From Tetranychus cinnabarinus (taxonomy: Eukaryota; Arthropoda; Arachnida; Trombidiformes; Tetranychidae), in contig WHVY01000002.1 in the NCBI GenBank assembly GCA_022266195.1, positions 5,967,001 to 6,031,000 on the forward strand: a DNA stretch of 64,000 bases. Direction: 5' to 3'. Of the stretch, positions 15,524-27,108 are shown one piece after another. Each line of letters begins with the position of its first letter. The stretch's first letter is position 1. Both the position numbers and the translations under genes were made by a program. The notes beneath the pieces are model-generated. The model was not told where the DNA came from. It made no database searches and saw nothing but the letters and a program-made list of their open reading frames with translations.

Positions 15524-16612
15524 GAAATGTGACTACCTTAAATAGCCCTAGCGTTGGTGATTACAATTGTCTCATTAATTTGCCCAGTTTCGATCTACTT
15601 CGAGGATCATGTTTGGATCTTGATGGCCACGGAAGTAGTCCATCATCATCAGGAAGCGGTAAATTACATAATTTCAATTTTGTATTTTAGTGGAAATCAA
15701 AACTCTGTCTATTCTGACTACTCGTCTAATGCTTTTGCTCAAAATTGAAATTGTTTTATGCTAATTTTGTTCATTTTCTAATTTTTACATGTTTACTTTC
15801 TTGAACTTAACTTGTTTGGGATTTTGAAACGACAAATTTTCCAACGAAACTCTGGAATGACTTGAATCAATCACATCACAATTCAATCACAGAATCTGAC
15901 AGAGAATCAACAAGCAGCTCCATGACTACCGTAAATGAGAGACAATCGGCACATTTATTAGCAGCTGTTGAAAACACTGATCCTAACTTGGTTGCAGCCA
16001 TTCCTAGCCATACCATTATTGACCCAGTTACCGGCTTACCTGGTAAAACATTACCTTCTCTCACCACACCATTACCTGTTCCTGTGAAAAAAGTTGGAAG
16101 AAGGGGAAGACCTCCTAAAAAAGATGCTAAATCAAGAAATAGACAAGGTGATTTATTGTCAGAACCCATTGTCAAATAGGAATTATTTGTGCTAATTATG
16201 CTAATCTCATTGATTGAATTTTTTTCAAACAGGTAAAGGAAATGGAAAACTCTGGGAATTCATCCGAGACCTTCTCCTGGATCCTGCTACCAACCCTAGT
16301 TTAATAAGATGGGAAAGACGAGAAGATGGAGTATTCAAATTTGTCCAATCAGACAAAGTGGCCAAACTTTGGGGTCAAAGAAAGCAAAATCCTCGAATGA
16401 CATACGAAAAACTGAGTCGAGCTATGAGGTAATTAATATTTCCAGTAACAAAAATCTATAAATCTTGTTGCTCATAATTTGTGTTTACTTTCATCATCTA
16501 CAGGTATTACTACAAAAGTCAAGTGCTGTTACCTGTTTTTGGCCGACGTTTGGTTTATAAATTTGGTCCAAATGCAACAGGCTGGAGGGCACACCCTATT
16601 GGATTGATATAA
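15524..16612 (+). CDS. ESE/ELF-type ETS-domain transcription factor (3' exons)
   Basis: DNA-binding transcription factor of the ETS winged-helix family. Visible coding exons join(15524..15658,15893..16147,16233..16428,16504..16612) keep phase throughout and have GT..AG introns. Exon 2 carries an AT-hook-like basic motif (GRRGRPPKKDAKSRNRQ). Exons 3 and 4 carry a complete ETS domain: LWEFIRDLLLDP, WERREDGVFKFVQSDKVAKLWG, then MTYEKLSRAMRYYYK and GRRLVYKFG. AT-hook plus MTYEKLSRAMRYYYK plus a C-terminal GW is the arrangement of the epithelium-specific ELF3/EHF/ELF5 subgroup. The protein stops 11 residues after the KFG motif. The first visible exon has an acceptor at 15521-15523 and begins mid-codon, so at least one upstream coding exon, perhaps with a Pointed/SAM domain, was not found. 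An alternative start at Met 15922 is possible. Confidence 0.88.
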
Positions 16613-19017
16613 GATTTTGGAATCTTACCAAATGAAACCATGATAACATCCAAACAAGATCTACATTTTAAATTGATTTAATGTAGTTTTCTTTTCCCTT
16701 TTTTCTTATTGTTTTTCTTTCCTTGCTTTCTTATTCACCACACAATCTATTTCTATCTTTCTTTTTCTCCACCGAACTCTTACATATACTTTTCCACATG
16801 GATTTTTTTCATCATCCAAATCAAAGGCCACAATTTGAAATCAACCATTTGCAGGCTTTCATGATTAAAACCGAAGGACCTAACCTTGTCACCATTCAAA
16901 AATCTAATCAAAAGAAAATTGGACAGTAATTTGAGGTCGACTTTAATCCAGGACTGATTAATATTCAATCAAATTACAATAAACAACCTGAGCTGAAATG
17001 TTTTTCAGATCAAAAACTGGAGGTTATTAGATAGAAGTCATCAATCAAAGGCAATCAAGTCACAGCGCACAAAGCTCAAGAAAGTAAAGATGGAAATACA
17101 ATTTGTGTGCCAATATAAAGCTCAATTCACCCGATTTCACATTCAATTAAGATTCAATTGAAAGTGAAATATATCATTGTGATTATGCCATTATTGTCTC
17201 AACCTTCGTTTGTTTGTCTCTCGCCTTCCTTGGTAGTTAGTCAATTATTCACATTGGACGAGACCAAACAATACAACCAATCTTTCAACCACTAAGCCAA
17301 TTGATCATCGATAATCCTAATTACAAAATTTCATATCATCTTCATCTCACTCATTTTCACTCATTCAAACTCCATCCAGTTGAATCAAATACAATTTTGT
17401 CAACAATCATATCAAAGTTTGCCCGAAATGTTACAAATGAGTAATGGGAATGGCAGAATTTCCTTGAAACAATCTTTTATGTACAACTAAACAATAACAA
17501 GTGACCAGTTAATGTTGAAATAATTTAAATGATTTATCCATTGTTCTGCTGTTCGCTCGTCAATAATTTACTGGAGGTCAAAAACAACTGTAAATAGACA
17601 TAATCACAACTCATCATCCATGGATCCAACTGATCATTTTTGGTCCCAGAAATCATCATCAAGCTCATTGTCCCATAAACTTTTTATTCAAGTCAAAAAC
17701 ATTTCAAATGAACACAAAATTTAAAACAATCCATAGTTTTCCAAAACTCTTTCACCATATCATTGTTTTGTAGATAATTTTAGTTCATTCCCAGATCTTA
17801 TTTCATATTATTATATATCTCTTGTTAATTCATTTTGAAATAAGTAATTCCATGAGGAAAAAGTTACTTACACAAACCCTGTCATGTCAACTCGATATCG
17901 ATTTGTTCAATTGCCTAATTTCTGGCTAACCAGCAATCAGTCCATCAATACATTTGGAACCAGAATTACCCATTTACCTTGCCTTGGTATTACTACATTT
18001 CTGTCCATTATTGTTGATATTTTTTTAATCTTCCCAAACCATTTCCATCTGTTCATTTTTTAAAGTGATCGTAATGATTACCAATTGAATATCACTGAGT
18101 TGCCTATCAATCTTGATTGTAATAATGATCCGATAATAACATTATCGGTTAATCGTTCATCAATTTTATTCCCTTGTCTCATCAAGAAACAGAATAAATC
18201 TCAAGTTTGTCTCCCAATTACATTGTTATTGAATTAAGACAAAGAGACTGAAATATGATTCAAATTATTATCATTGTATTATCATGACTATTTTATTCTC
18301 TCTTCTTGATTCTGTCTTTTTCACTTTATTTTTCATCAAATCAACTGATGTTAATTGTTTACCATTTCCTTTTAATGAATAATGATTGTTTTACTTTTAT
18401 CCTTTATTGATGATCAAATTTTTTTATATTATACAAAGATGTACAAGTATGAAATATAAAAAAAATATGTATAATTTGACACAAGAGATAATGTTATACC
18501 CATTATATCTCACCTGTTTTACGTATTAATATTATTATAATTATTTTGGGTTCTCAAGTTTACAGACAAATAAAAGACACACCATTTCATTTTATTATCA
18601 ATAAAGATGATTAAAAGTAATTTGAGTTTCCATTCGTAAACATTGTACTCACATTTAAATACAAACAAACAATAACAGCAAATAACATAATTTAGGCAAG
18701 TAGAACAATCAAGAGACAATTACAAAGCACTAAAAAAATCCAACTTGCTCTCAATTGAAATAAATTCAATGTCAATTAACATGGAAGCAAAAAATGTCGA
18801 TATTGACATTTGCTATCAAAAATAAACGTAAATCTAGATATAAAAGTAAAGCTTAGAAAAGCGTATTTATGCGAAAGATTGGTTTTACAAAAATTAACTC
18901 AAGTCAATGAGTGTCTATTATGATAGTTGATTAACCAAAATGTCCGAAAAATTTAATTAAATAGTAAATAACTTAATAATGAAAAGTGAATAAGTAAATT
19001 AGACCAAAAGGTTTAGT
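16613..19017. other. Intergenic / 3' UTR, no gene seen
   Basis: This is the 3' flank of the ETS gene followed by AT-rich intergenic DNA. Open frames at 16723-16929 and 18519-18719 are short and of biased composition. I see no splice-linked exons and no RNA gene before the tRNA. Confidence 0.5.
19006..19009 (-). terminator. Pol III oligo-T terminator of tRNA-iMet
   Basis: On the minus strand TTTT follows 8 nt after the tRNA 3' end, the usual minimal Pol III stop. Confidence 0.6.
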
Positions 19018-19089
19018 TAGCAGAGCGTGGTTTCGATCCACGGACCTCTGGGTTATGGGCCCAGCACGCTTCCGCTGCGCCACTCTGCT
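19018..19089 (-). tRNA. Initiator tRNA-Met (CAT)
   Basis: Read on the minus strand, this 72-nt gene folds as a complete cloverleaf. The acceptor stem AGCAGAG pairs with CTCTGCT, the anticodon loop has CAT between GGG/CCC base pairs, and the T-loop is ATCGAAA. A54 and A60 in the T-loop and the GGGCCCATAACCC anticodon arm mark the eukaryotic initiator rather than elongator tRNA-Met. There is no intron. A run of four T on the minus strand (plus 19006-19009) sits 8 nt after the gene and is a plausible Pol III terminator. Compared with the vertebrate initiator as I remember it, two T-stem pairs are swapped but still paired. Confidence 0.96.
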
Positions 19090-19634
19090 TCTAATACTTA
19101 TTATTGCTATATTTTGTTATTTAAACATTGGCCTAATATTAAAATAATTAAATTGAATTTTGAAGAGTAATTAAGTGGATTAGAACTATTTTAATTAATC
19201 TTTGAATCTGAATGCTTTTTATTTGTTGTGAATTTTCGGTAAAATTAAATTATTTTTTCTTTTGCCCTTGATTTGTCATTGGTCATTATCTTTGGCTTGG
19301 TTGATTTATTGATGACTTGTATGTCGTTAATAGAATTTATTTGATCGTTTAATTTGACTTAATTGAATAATTTATTGAATTAAATTGATAAATTGGTCTG
19401 TATTTTGGTGTTCAAAGACTGAGTTAAATTAGTATATGGTCCCGGTAAGTCAACTGTTGTGTTTACATTTGCGTTGTTTGGTAAATCTTGTGATTGTTTT
19501 GTTTATAATTAAGCTTGCCTCTTTTTTTGGTTTCCAATCAGTTGATTTTTTGGTTACTGAACTTTATTATCTAAGGTGCAATCTTGGCTATTGTGGCTGG
19601 TAGTTGTTGGGAAACCGATTAAAAGAAATTCAGG

Positions 19635-20291
19635 ATGTTAACCACAGTCACTCGACCTTCAATTTTGTTACCTTTCCGTAATGGGCTGATGTCTTCAGTT
19701 GGAATGGTAAATCCTTTGTCGGATGTTTCCTCTCGTAAGCTCACTACAACTAACCCCGTGATGAATTATAAGTACGTTCATGATGTCGATCAACCATTTT
19801 GGGAGGATAAATTCAGATCCGAAGGAACTCGTACTATGCTTGGAGATTTTATATCAGCTGGGTTCACCTTACTTGGTGCATTTTTCAGAGAATCGTGTAC
19901 TATAAATTATCCTTTTGAAAAAGGTCCTCTTAGCCCTAGATTCAGGGGTGAACATGCATTAAGGAGGTATCCTTCCGGTGAAGAAAGGTGTATTGCCTGT
20001 AAATTATGTGAAGCAATTTGTCCAGCCCAAGCAATCACTATTGAAGCTGAGGAGAGACCTGATGGTAGTCGGCGAACAACTCGTTATGACATAGATATGA
20101 CTAAATGTATTTACTGTGGTTTTTGTCAAGAAGCTTGCCCGGTCGATGCGATTGTAGAAGGTCCTAACTTTGAATATGCTACGGAAACCCATGAAGAATT
20201 ATTGTACAACAAGGAAAAATTATTGAACAATGGTGATCAATGGGAACCTGAGATTGCAGCAAACATTCAAGCTGATCATTTATACAGATAA
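19635..20291 (+). CDS. NDUFS8: NADH dehydrogenase (complex I) 23-kDa Fe-S subunit
   Basis: Mitochondrial complex I subunit (bacterial NuoI/TYKY) carrying clusters N6a and N6b on the path to ubiquinone. The single-exon frame encodes 218 residues, close to the 210 or so of human NDUFS8. The first 40 residues are rich in R, S and T with no acidic residues, as in a matrix import signal. Two complete 4Fe-4S motifs are present: CIACKLCEAICP near residues 118-129 and CIYCGFCQEACP near 157-168, then VDAIVEGPNFE. The ATG at 19635 is the first in frame. GGTAAGT at 19442 and TTCAG before the ATG could bound a 5' UTR intron. AATAAA at 20385-20390 is a likely poly(A) signal. Confidence 0.96.
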   Translation: MLTTVTRPSILLPFRNGLMSSVGMVNPLSDVSSRKLTTTNPVMNYKYVHDVDQPFWEDKFRSEGTRTMLGDFISAGFTLLGAFFRESCTINYPFEKGPLSPRFRGEHALRRYPSGEERCIACKLCEAICPAQAITIEAEERPDGSRRTTRYDIDMTKCIYCGFCQEACPVDAIVEGPNFEYATETHEELLYNKEKLLNNGDQWEPEIAANIQADHLYR

Positions 20292-20840
20292 TTCTATAAA
20301 AGTGTTATAATTGTAAAGAAATTTCAAACGAAATGATTAAGATTATTAGTTCATATCTAATATGTTAAATAACCATAGGGTTCCAATAAAATTGATTATC
20401 AGATCTATCTTATATTGAGATCTATCTCACTTCATTAATATTCATCATGGTGTTAGAAAAGATATTTAGTTTTGACAATTTTGAATCTGAAAATTATTGT
20501 CTTTATTTCGACCACCGAATTGATTATGGATTACATACAAAAAATTACGGTAAAAGTGATAGTGATATTAATTGCCATGAGAAAATGCGTTGATTGCTTT
20601 GGCACATTTGGATTGAGTATCATCAATTTGGTTTGAATTAAGCTGATTGAATTAATAATATTGAGCTAATTTCAGTAACTGGTAATGAAATTCTTTATAA
20701 AGTTTACAATACAGAATGTGGTATGACTCTTTGAGTTGTGATGTACATAATTTCATTTATAATTGGCGATTGACTTATTTCGATTATGAGTGACACCAGA
20801 ATTCAAGACCGGGTGTGAAGATGTGTAAAGGAGTCTGGGT

Positions 20841-21937
20841 TTAAGCTAAATTTTTAATCGCAGGACTCAGGTCATTGAAAAAAGCATGAGACATTGCTTC
20901 CTCAGCGGATAAACGATGAGATGGATTACAAACTAATAATTTTTGTAGTAAATCACGGCCCTTAGAATTCAGCTTTGGAACAACCGATGAAAAGCTGGTG
21001 GTTGGATGATACATTGGGAATGGTTTATAGTCTGGAAGAGTAGCAACACCGGGCCAAGTTTCTTCTGTTGGAGTACCAAGAAGCTAATAAAGATATTATG
21101 ATATTAGAGTTATTAATCTTATAGATCATGAACTATAATAATATTACCTTAAATATTCTTTTCAGCTGATCTTCCACATCTGAACCAGGAAATAAAGGCC
21201 GCCCAGCATTAGCCAATTCAGCAAAAATACAGCCTGCTGACCACATATCGATAGAGGTTGTATATAATTTGGCTCCGAAAAGGACATCAGGGGGACGATA
21301 CCAAAGAGTAACTACCTCAGCTGAGTAACATCTTACTGGAATACCAAAAGCCCGAGCTAAGCCAAAATCAGCTAACTTAAGTTCACCATTTTTATTGATT
21401 AACAAATTTTGGGGTTTCAAGTCTCTGTGAAGGACATTGTTCTTGTGACAAAACTCCAGGCCTCGAAGAAGTTGATAGAAAAATGATTTAACCACGTCAG
21501 GGTCAATTTCTCCATTGAGGCTATCAAAGTATTTTTTCAAATCTTGGTCACAATGTTCAAAGACGAGGGTCAACTTTTTTTCACTATGAAGCACATCACA
21601 TAATCTGTAAAAAGAGATATTGTACCATTATAAATATATTTGCTTAGCAACTGGATGATTGACAATCAATCAGTTAACAAGCATGACATAACAGGTTATT
21701 AAAATTAATGATGTAACTGAATGATTGGGCTTTATAGACTTACCTCACAATATTACGATGTCGAAGCTCCTTGAGTAAGCATATCTCACGAAGTGCTGAG
21801 CTTGGGACACCCTCATCATCATCATCTAATCTAACCCGTTTTAAGGCAACAATCTCCTGGGTTTCACGATTTTTACCTTTGAATACGGTTCCATAGGTAC
21901 CTTCACCAATTTTTTCCAATTTCTCGTACTTCTGCAT
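20841..21937 (-). CDS. Cdk5: Cyclin-dependent kinase 5
   Basis: Proline-directed Ser/Thr kinase activated by p35-type partners, acting mainly in neurons. Minus-strand exons are 21937-21744, 21604-21148 and 21083-20841, all with GT..AG introns, giving 297 residues (human 292). The start MQKYEKLEKIGEGTYG is the characteristic Cdk5 N-terminus. The PSSALRE helix, HRDLKPQN catalytic loop, DFG and the activation segment ending WYRPPDVLFGAK are intact. The last exon (from LLGTPTEETWPGV) ends …SPAIKNLA. An upstream in-frame ATG at 22003 would add a hydrophobic leader not found in Cdk5, so I take 21937. The gene converges on NDUFS8 and diverges from the PI31-like gene. Confidence 0.97.
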
Positions 21938-23032
21938 CAATGGTAACAATGAACAGTATAATGTCAAAATGAAATTGAAACAATAACAGACAAAACAAAA
22001 CAATGATAGGAAGGAGACACTTGACTAGAAAAAATTATAATCTACCGATATTACTATACTTTAAAAGTAAATATTGATATAATTTGGGGTAACACTGTTT
22101 ATTGAAAATATATGCAAATTGATTTAATTTATTAATGGATTTACTGATAAAGATAGAATGTAATGAAAAGGCAAGTTGATTTTTCAATGTTTAGAAATAT
22201 TTTATTGGCAGAATAGAAAGATGAAAGACAATTCTTTTGAGCATTTTCTAGTCTCTCTTACTAATGCTTCTCTTTCTCTCTCATTCTCTTCATTTCTCTT
22301 TCTCATGATTCCTGATAATTTTGCACAATTTAGGAAATCGGCTGAACATTATAATATCTTTATTTTATGTACACTTGAAACTCGATTAATTGTTTTAAGT
22401 TTAATATTGATACTTGTTAGATGGCAGCATTCAAAAATATCTAATTAACCACTTTAAAGTGGCAAGTTGTCTCTTAAACAATCCAATTGTTGAAAATCAT
22501 CCTTTTAGAGACCGTAGCCAGCCAAACGAATGACGAATGGCGGATGCTTAACAGAATTAGCTGATATTCGCAAAAATCTCAAAAGTTGTGTATAACCACT
22601 TGTGTATCAGCAAATAATTGTGTTTTATAGCAATATGACTCAGAAATTGAATCACTTTTAGAAATATTCATTCATAAACACCGTCTTTCTGCGTTCTTCA
22701 AGATAACTTAGCAAAGATAAGCTCGAAACGGGAAAAGTCAGTTTGCCTAATCAGGATCCTTGGATAACTACACTTACGATTGTTCTCGACTGGAATTGTC
22801 TAGGCGCTTGTACAGGAATTTTGACCGGATTTCGAGCCGACTGAGTCGGTGAAAATTGCTTCAGCTTAGCTTCAAAAACAGTGACAAATAAGCCGATATA
22901 TTCGACTGGCTGCTTCTCTAATCCTTAATGTTAAAAGGCTTTTCTTGTTATTTGTGTTATCCAAGTTACGATAATATTTAAAGTAGCAATTTACTGCATT
23001 TTTAATTTTTGTGATTTGCCATAAACTACATC
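21938..23032. other. Divergent intergenic region (Cdk5 / PI31-like)
   Basis: About 1.1 kb between the start codons of two divergently transcribed genes, so both 5' UTRs and promoters must lie here. The stretch 22500-22900 is less AT-rich than its surroundings. An open frame at 22176-22448 has T-rich, low-complexity composition and no recognisable domain. Confidence 0.5.
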
Positions 23033-23464
23033 ATGGATAAGAAATCGAAAAAAGGCGGACAAAAAAAGCCTGATGTGCCTGATCGTCCTGATCGCGAGTC
23101 TCAAGATTTGCGAGAATCCCAAAATCCACAAAATTTACCCGAAGGGACGCCAATTCTGAATATAGGAAGAGCTGATCTCGATCCATTTGCTGGTGAAGCT
23201 GGAACTGGGATGATTTTTGATCCAAATGATCCTCGGCATTTCACTATACCAAACGTTCCTGGTGGACCTCCTAATTTCAGACCATCGCCTTCCGGTATGG
23301 TTCATCCACCACCTCCGGGTGCACGTTTCGACCCATTCGGTCCTGGTGGTAATCCTGGACGTGCCTTTAGAGGTCCTAGGCCTGGACCCACACCCGGTCC
23401 TGGACAGGGTTCTCCTGATCCTGATCATATGAGATCTTGGAATTATGATGGTTCACCTATGTAA
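23033..23464 (+). CDS. PI31-like proline-rich protein (C-terminal region only)
   Basis: A 143-residue single-exon protein matching the C-terminal, proteasome-binding half of PI31 (PSMF1). It has IGRADLDPFAGEAGTGMIFD near residues 44-63, then a Pro/Gly-rich tail with PPGARFDPFGPGG and SPDPDHMRSWNYDG. PI31 proteins usually have about 250-300 residues and begin with a folded FP domain. Here that domain is replaced by about 40 charged residues beginning MDKKSKKGGQKK. The 40 nt before the ATG contain no AG acceptor, so I see no sign of an upstream coding exon. It may be a lineage-specific short form, a paralogue or a retrocopied fragment kept as a gene. The reading frame is clean. Confidence 0.72.
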   Translation: MDKKSKKGGQKKPDVPDRPDRESQDLRESQNPQNLPEGTPILNIGRADLDPFAGEAGTGMIFDPNDPRHFTIPNVPGGPPNFRPSPSGMVHPPPPGARFDPFGPGGNPGRAFRGPRPGPTPGPGQGSPDPDHMRSWNYDGSPM

Positions 23465-24008
23465 AGCAGGCGCTATCCAATGTTATTTTTCCAATTTGTT
23501 ACATTTTTCAAGAGCAATTGTCATCCCCCTAAAACGCTGTGAATTCAACTTGAAAAATTTCAGTCATTTTGTGTCTATTTTTATCACACACTCGTCCGAT
23601 TTTATCGATATAAACTTGATTTCAATAATAGATAGTGTTTAATTGCTTTAATATTATTAATATTGTCATAATTATTATAATTAATATTAACATTATTCTT
23701 TTGGCCGAACTAAGGAAGCATTATCTTACGATGGTTCACAGTCGAAGTAAACAATTTATTACATAAATAATGTCTCAACTTGTATCACCATTTCGTAAAT
23801 CTTAAAGGATTTGCTTTAAAGATCCACTTTTACATGATCTTCTTGTCTAATGTTTTCCTTTTTACACAATAGCTTTTCACGGTTTGTTTTTTTTTGTGGT
23901 TTCTAGATCGACAAATAAAGGAGCCCAAAAAAGGTTGTTATTTTTGTTGATACTGATGCTGATGGTGATGAGTGTCAATGAAGATGATGAATTTGTCCAA
24001 GCCAAAAA
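23465..24008. other. Convergent 3' flanks, no gene seen
   Basis: 3' ends of the PI31-like gene (+) and MKK7 (-) meet here. AT-rich sequence only, with no supported frame. Confidence 0.5.
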
Positions 24009-26229
24009 TCATTTTTTGTTATCTTCTTCGTAGACAGATTCCAACCACGGCGTGATATTAACCTCTTTTTCATCGAAATATTTTATATAATCGCTAGCCT
24101 GAGAAGATAAGAAAAATGTGAATTATTTCATGCGAGAATTTGAAAAGATGATGACGTAAGGAAAGTTCGTAATTTTGTTGCATCTTTTCTATTGAAAAAT
24201 ATCTACTATAGATTCAAATAACAATAAGAATAGAAATCAAATCATGTTACTTACCAATAACTCCTTATATTTGGGCCTTTCTTTGAAGTTTTTAATCAAA
24301 CTGTAAAAAAATAGCAAAGTAAAATTAATATTAAAATGTCTTTAACTGAAAATACCGGATAATTACCATGAGTTAATAAATTGTCGTAATTGTGGCATAA
24401 AATCACCATCCTCGGGTAATCTGGGTGGTGGAGCAGTCATTACTTTGGTGAGTACTTCAAAATCAGTTTGGCATCCTGGATATGGATTTTCCCCAGTTGC
24501 AAGCTCTAATAAAGTTATACCAAGACTCCAAATATCGGCTCTTACATCATAAGATGGTTCTGGAGGCTCAATTCTTTCAGGCTTTAAGTAACAAGAACGA
24601 AATGACAGTTTATAATTCATGTCTTATTTCAACCAATCATTTGATATATAGTAAATATTGATTTTTCAATACTCACCGCCATATACGCTGCGCAACCGGC
24701 TTGTCTCGTTCTAGCCTTAGAGTTTACCAGTTTGCCACTGATACCAAAGTCACATAATTTGACTTCTCCTTTCATGTTTATCAAAATATTGGAGGGCTTA
24801 ACGTCACGATGAATTACATCATGTTTCTCTTTCAAATAATCCAAGGCCTTAACAGTCTTTTGAAGAAGAAATAGAAAAAAAATGAAACCAACCGTTGATA
24901 TATCAATAATAATCTATTCAACTTACGGCTACAGCAACTTTACCCAGAACATCTTGTGGAATACCCTTTTTCTTTTTCTTAGAATTTGTTTCATTAGTCT
25001 GGGGGTTCAACTTCTTGAGAAGCTTTTCAAAACAGGTAGTCATTCTCTCCATACAAATCCAAACTTCTGAGTTGCATATCAAATAACCATAGCACTGGAC
25101 AATATATTTACATGATGAACATTTTAAAAGAACATCTAAATCCATAGCTATACGCTTTGTCTCTTCATCATTGCCGCTTCGTCGCATTTGCTGTAAAAGG
25201 AAGAAAGAAAATTTAGTAAAAAATTAGGAATGGAAAAATGATTGAAATGTTGTTATCAAACATTGATTAGAGTGCTTATCAAGAATAAAAGTGTTAATAG
25301 TTAATACTCTAGTTTGGTAAGTGCGAAAGAAATGTGAGTGATGTTGATGGGACTGAGGAAAACAGCGTTATCAAGCAAAATCGAAATCTGCATTTAATAA
25401 AATTATTTAATAAAATAGTTGGACTGAATAAGGGACCGGGATCAATTTACTCCAATGTTGAACGAATTATCACCTCTTTTATCTCACTAGCTACGTTGAA
25501 GTTGAATGCCTTAAATATCTTCTCTAATAATCAACCTGATTGAGAGTTGTAAACAAGAGTAGCTAGAAAACTGATAGAAAGAAATATGCTCTATCATTTG
25601 CTACCAACTTACTTTGACTGCGACGGTTATTCCTGATTCTTTGTGTTTCATTTCGGTAACTTGGCCACAAGAGCCAAAACCAAGATCACAGATAAATTCC
25701 AGGTCCTCCATTTCACATTTGTATGTCTAGGGAAACGAGAAAAAAACAAAATCATTATTTAGTATTTAATTTAGTGAAGTAATTGAGCAAGAGAAGAATG
25801 ATTCTCTTTGGTTGTGAGCCATCTATGCTCATATACTGATTAGGAGTAAAAGATGAACACCAACACTTTGACACTTACCTTTCCATTAACCTGGAGAGTA
25901 CAATTTCTTGTGAATCTATCACTTAAATTAGTTTTATTTTCGGATCCAGATGAAGCAGAAATGTTCAACGGAGTGGAAGGATCACTTGTGAACAGAAGAG
26001 GTTTAGGCTGTTTCATTGGTCTACCTGACGGTGAGCTGGTTCTACCTGAGGCTCTACCATTAGCACCAAAATAATTGGAGTCAATTGGTAAGGCCCGAGG
26101 CCGAGGTCGAGGACTTAAACAGTGAGCAGCCATATAAGTATCATTTTCAAGTCTATGGCACTCATTTTCTTTTCTTACTTGTAAATCTAATCTCATTAAT
26201 TTCTGAGAGACTGATTTAAGCGATTGCAT
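24009..26229 (-). CDS. MAP2K7: MAP kinase kinase 7 (hemipterous type)
   Basis: Dual-specificity kinase that phosphorylates JNK. Seven minus-strand exons: 26229-25879, 25726-25613, 25190-24927, 24856-24677, 24581-24367, 24300-24255 and 24098-24009, giving 419 residues. The N-terminus has a short coiled helix followed by SPRPRPRALPIDS, which fits the basic/hydrophobic JNK docking motif of MKK7. Kinase landmarks are the glycine loop GFGSCGQV, AVKQMRRSGN (the MKK7 signature after the catalytic Lys), HRDVKPSN, DFGISG and AAYMAPERI. The activation segment SKARTRQAG keeps the Ser and Thr that are phosphorylated, but the next Ser of vertebrate MKK7 is Gln. The start is chosen because SQKLMRLDLQVRKEN aligns with the known MKK7 beginning. 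Confidence 0.95.
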
Positions 26230-27108
26230 TTTTATGTATTTATGTATATAAATGTATTATTTAACACAAATGAGAAAACACTATGAAGGTAGAGCACAGG
26301 GAGAGAATGTAGGAGACAGGGGAGAATGAAATGGATGATGAATAGAGAGAATAATTGAAAAAAAATAAAAAAGAATGAGAGAAAATGAGATGAATTAGGG
26401 GGTGGAAGTAAAGAGAGTGATAAAGAAAGGAGAGAGAGAAGACAAGGTTTCAATGTTGAGGTTCAATCTTTTTCAGTCTCGTTCAATGTAACACTTGTTG
26501 AAATGATTGGGTTGATTAAAGAATCACAATTTAGTTATAATGGCGCACTAACTGACTTATTAAAGATGAAAAAATCAGTCCACTGAAATAAAAAGAAAAC
26601 TAATTATTTAAATAACTTAATATGAGATGAGACAGGTAAATTGGTTTATTTTACATCCAATCGAGATTTCTAGCATCAACCAAAACAAAACAAGATACCA
26701 AATGAAAGGCAATTTTGTGAGTGAAACAGTGAGAAAGACTCACTGGTTTTGCGCGCCTTTTAAACCTCAATTGACATTTTCCAAAACTAAACAGCTTAAA
26801 GGTTGTCTTTCAAACGGTTTAACTCTGCTCATTTGTAATAAAACAAACGATTTATTTAATTTTTAAATTGTCATGAGTGTGAATTTGAAGTCACTTCAAG
26901 AATATAAGCCATAACTAGAAAAAATTATAATCAATTTAGCATGAACAGTTTGGTAATTTTATTTATTGTATATAATAAGAGAGGATATTAGGACGTCAGT
27001 TATCAACAAATGAAATTATAATGAATAATAAGAAATGAAAATATTATTTGTAATCTGAAGTTAAACTTGGGAAAATATTAGGCTTGCATTTTGACTCACA
27101 GTGTGAAT

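Noticed and set aside
15876..16175. 99-codon minus frame over the ETS exon
   Set aside because: Antisense shadow of the real exon.
22176..22448. 90-codon frame (+) upstream of the PI31-like gene
   Set aside because: Hydrophobic low-complexity run; no resemblance to the PI31 FP domain that might have been expected there.
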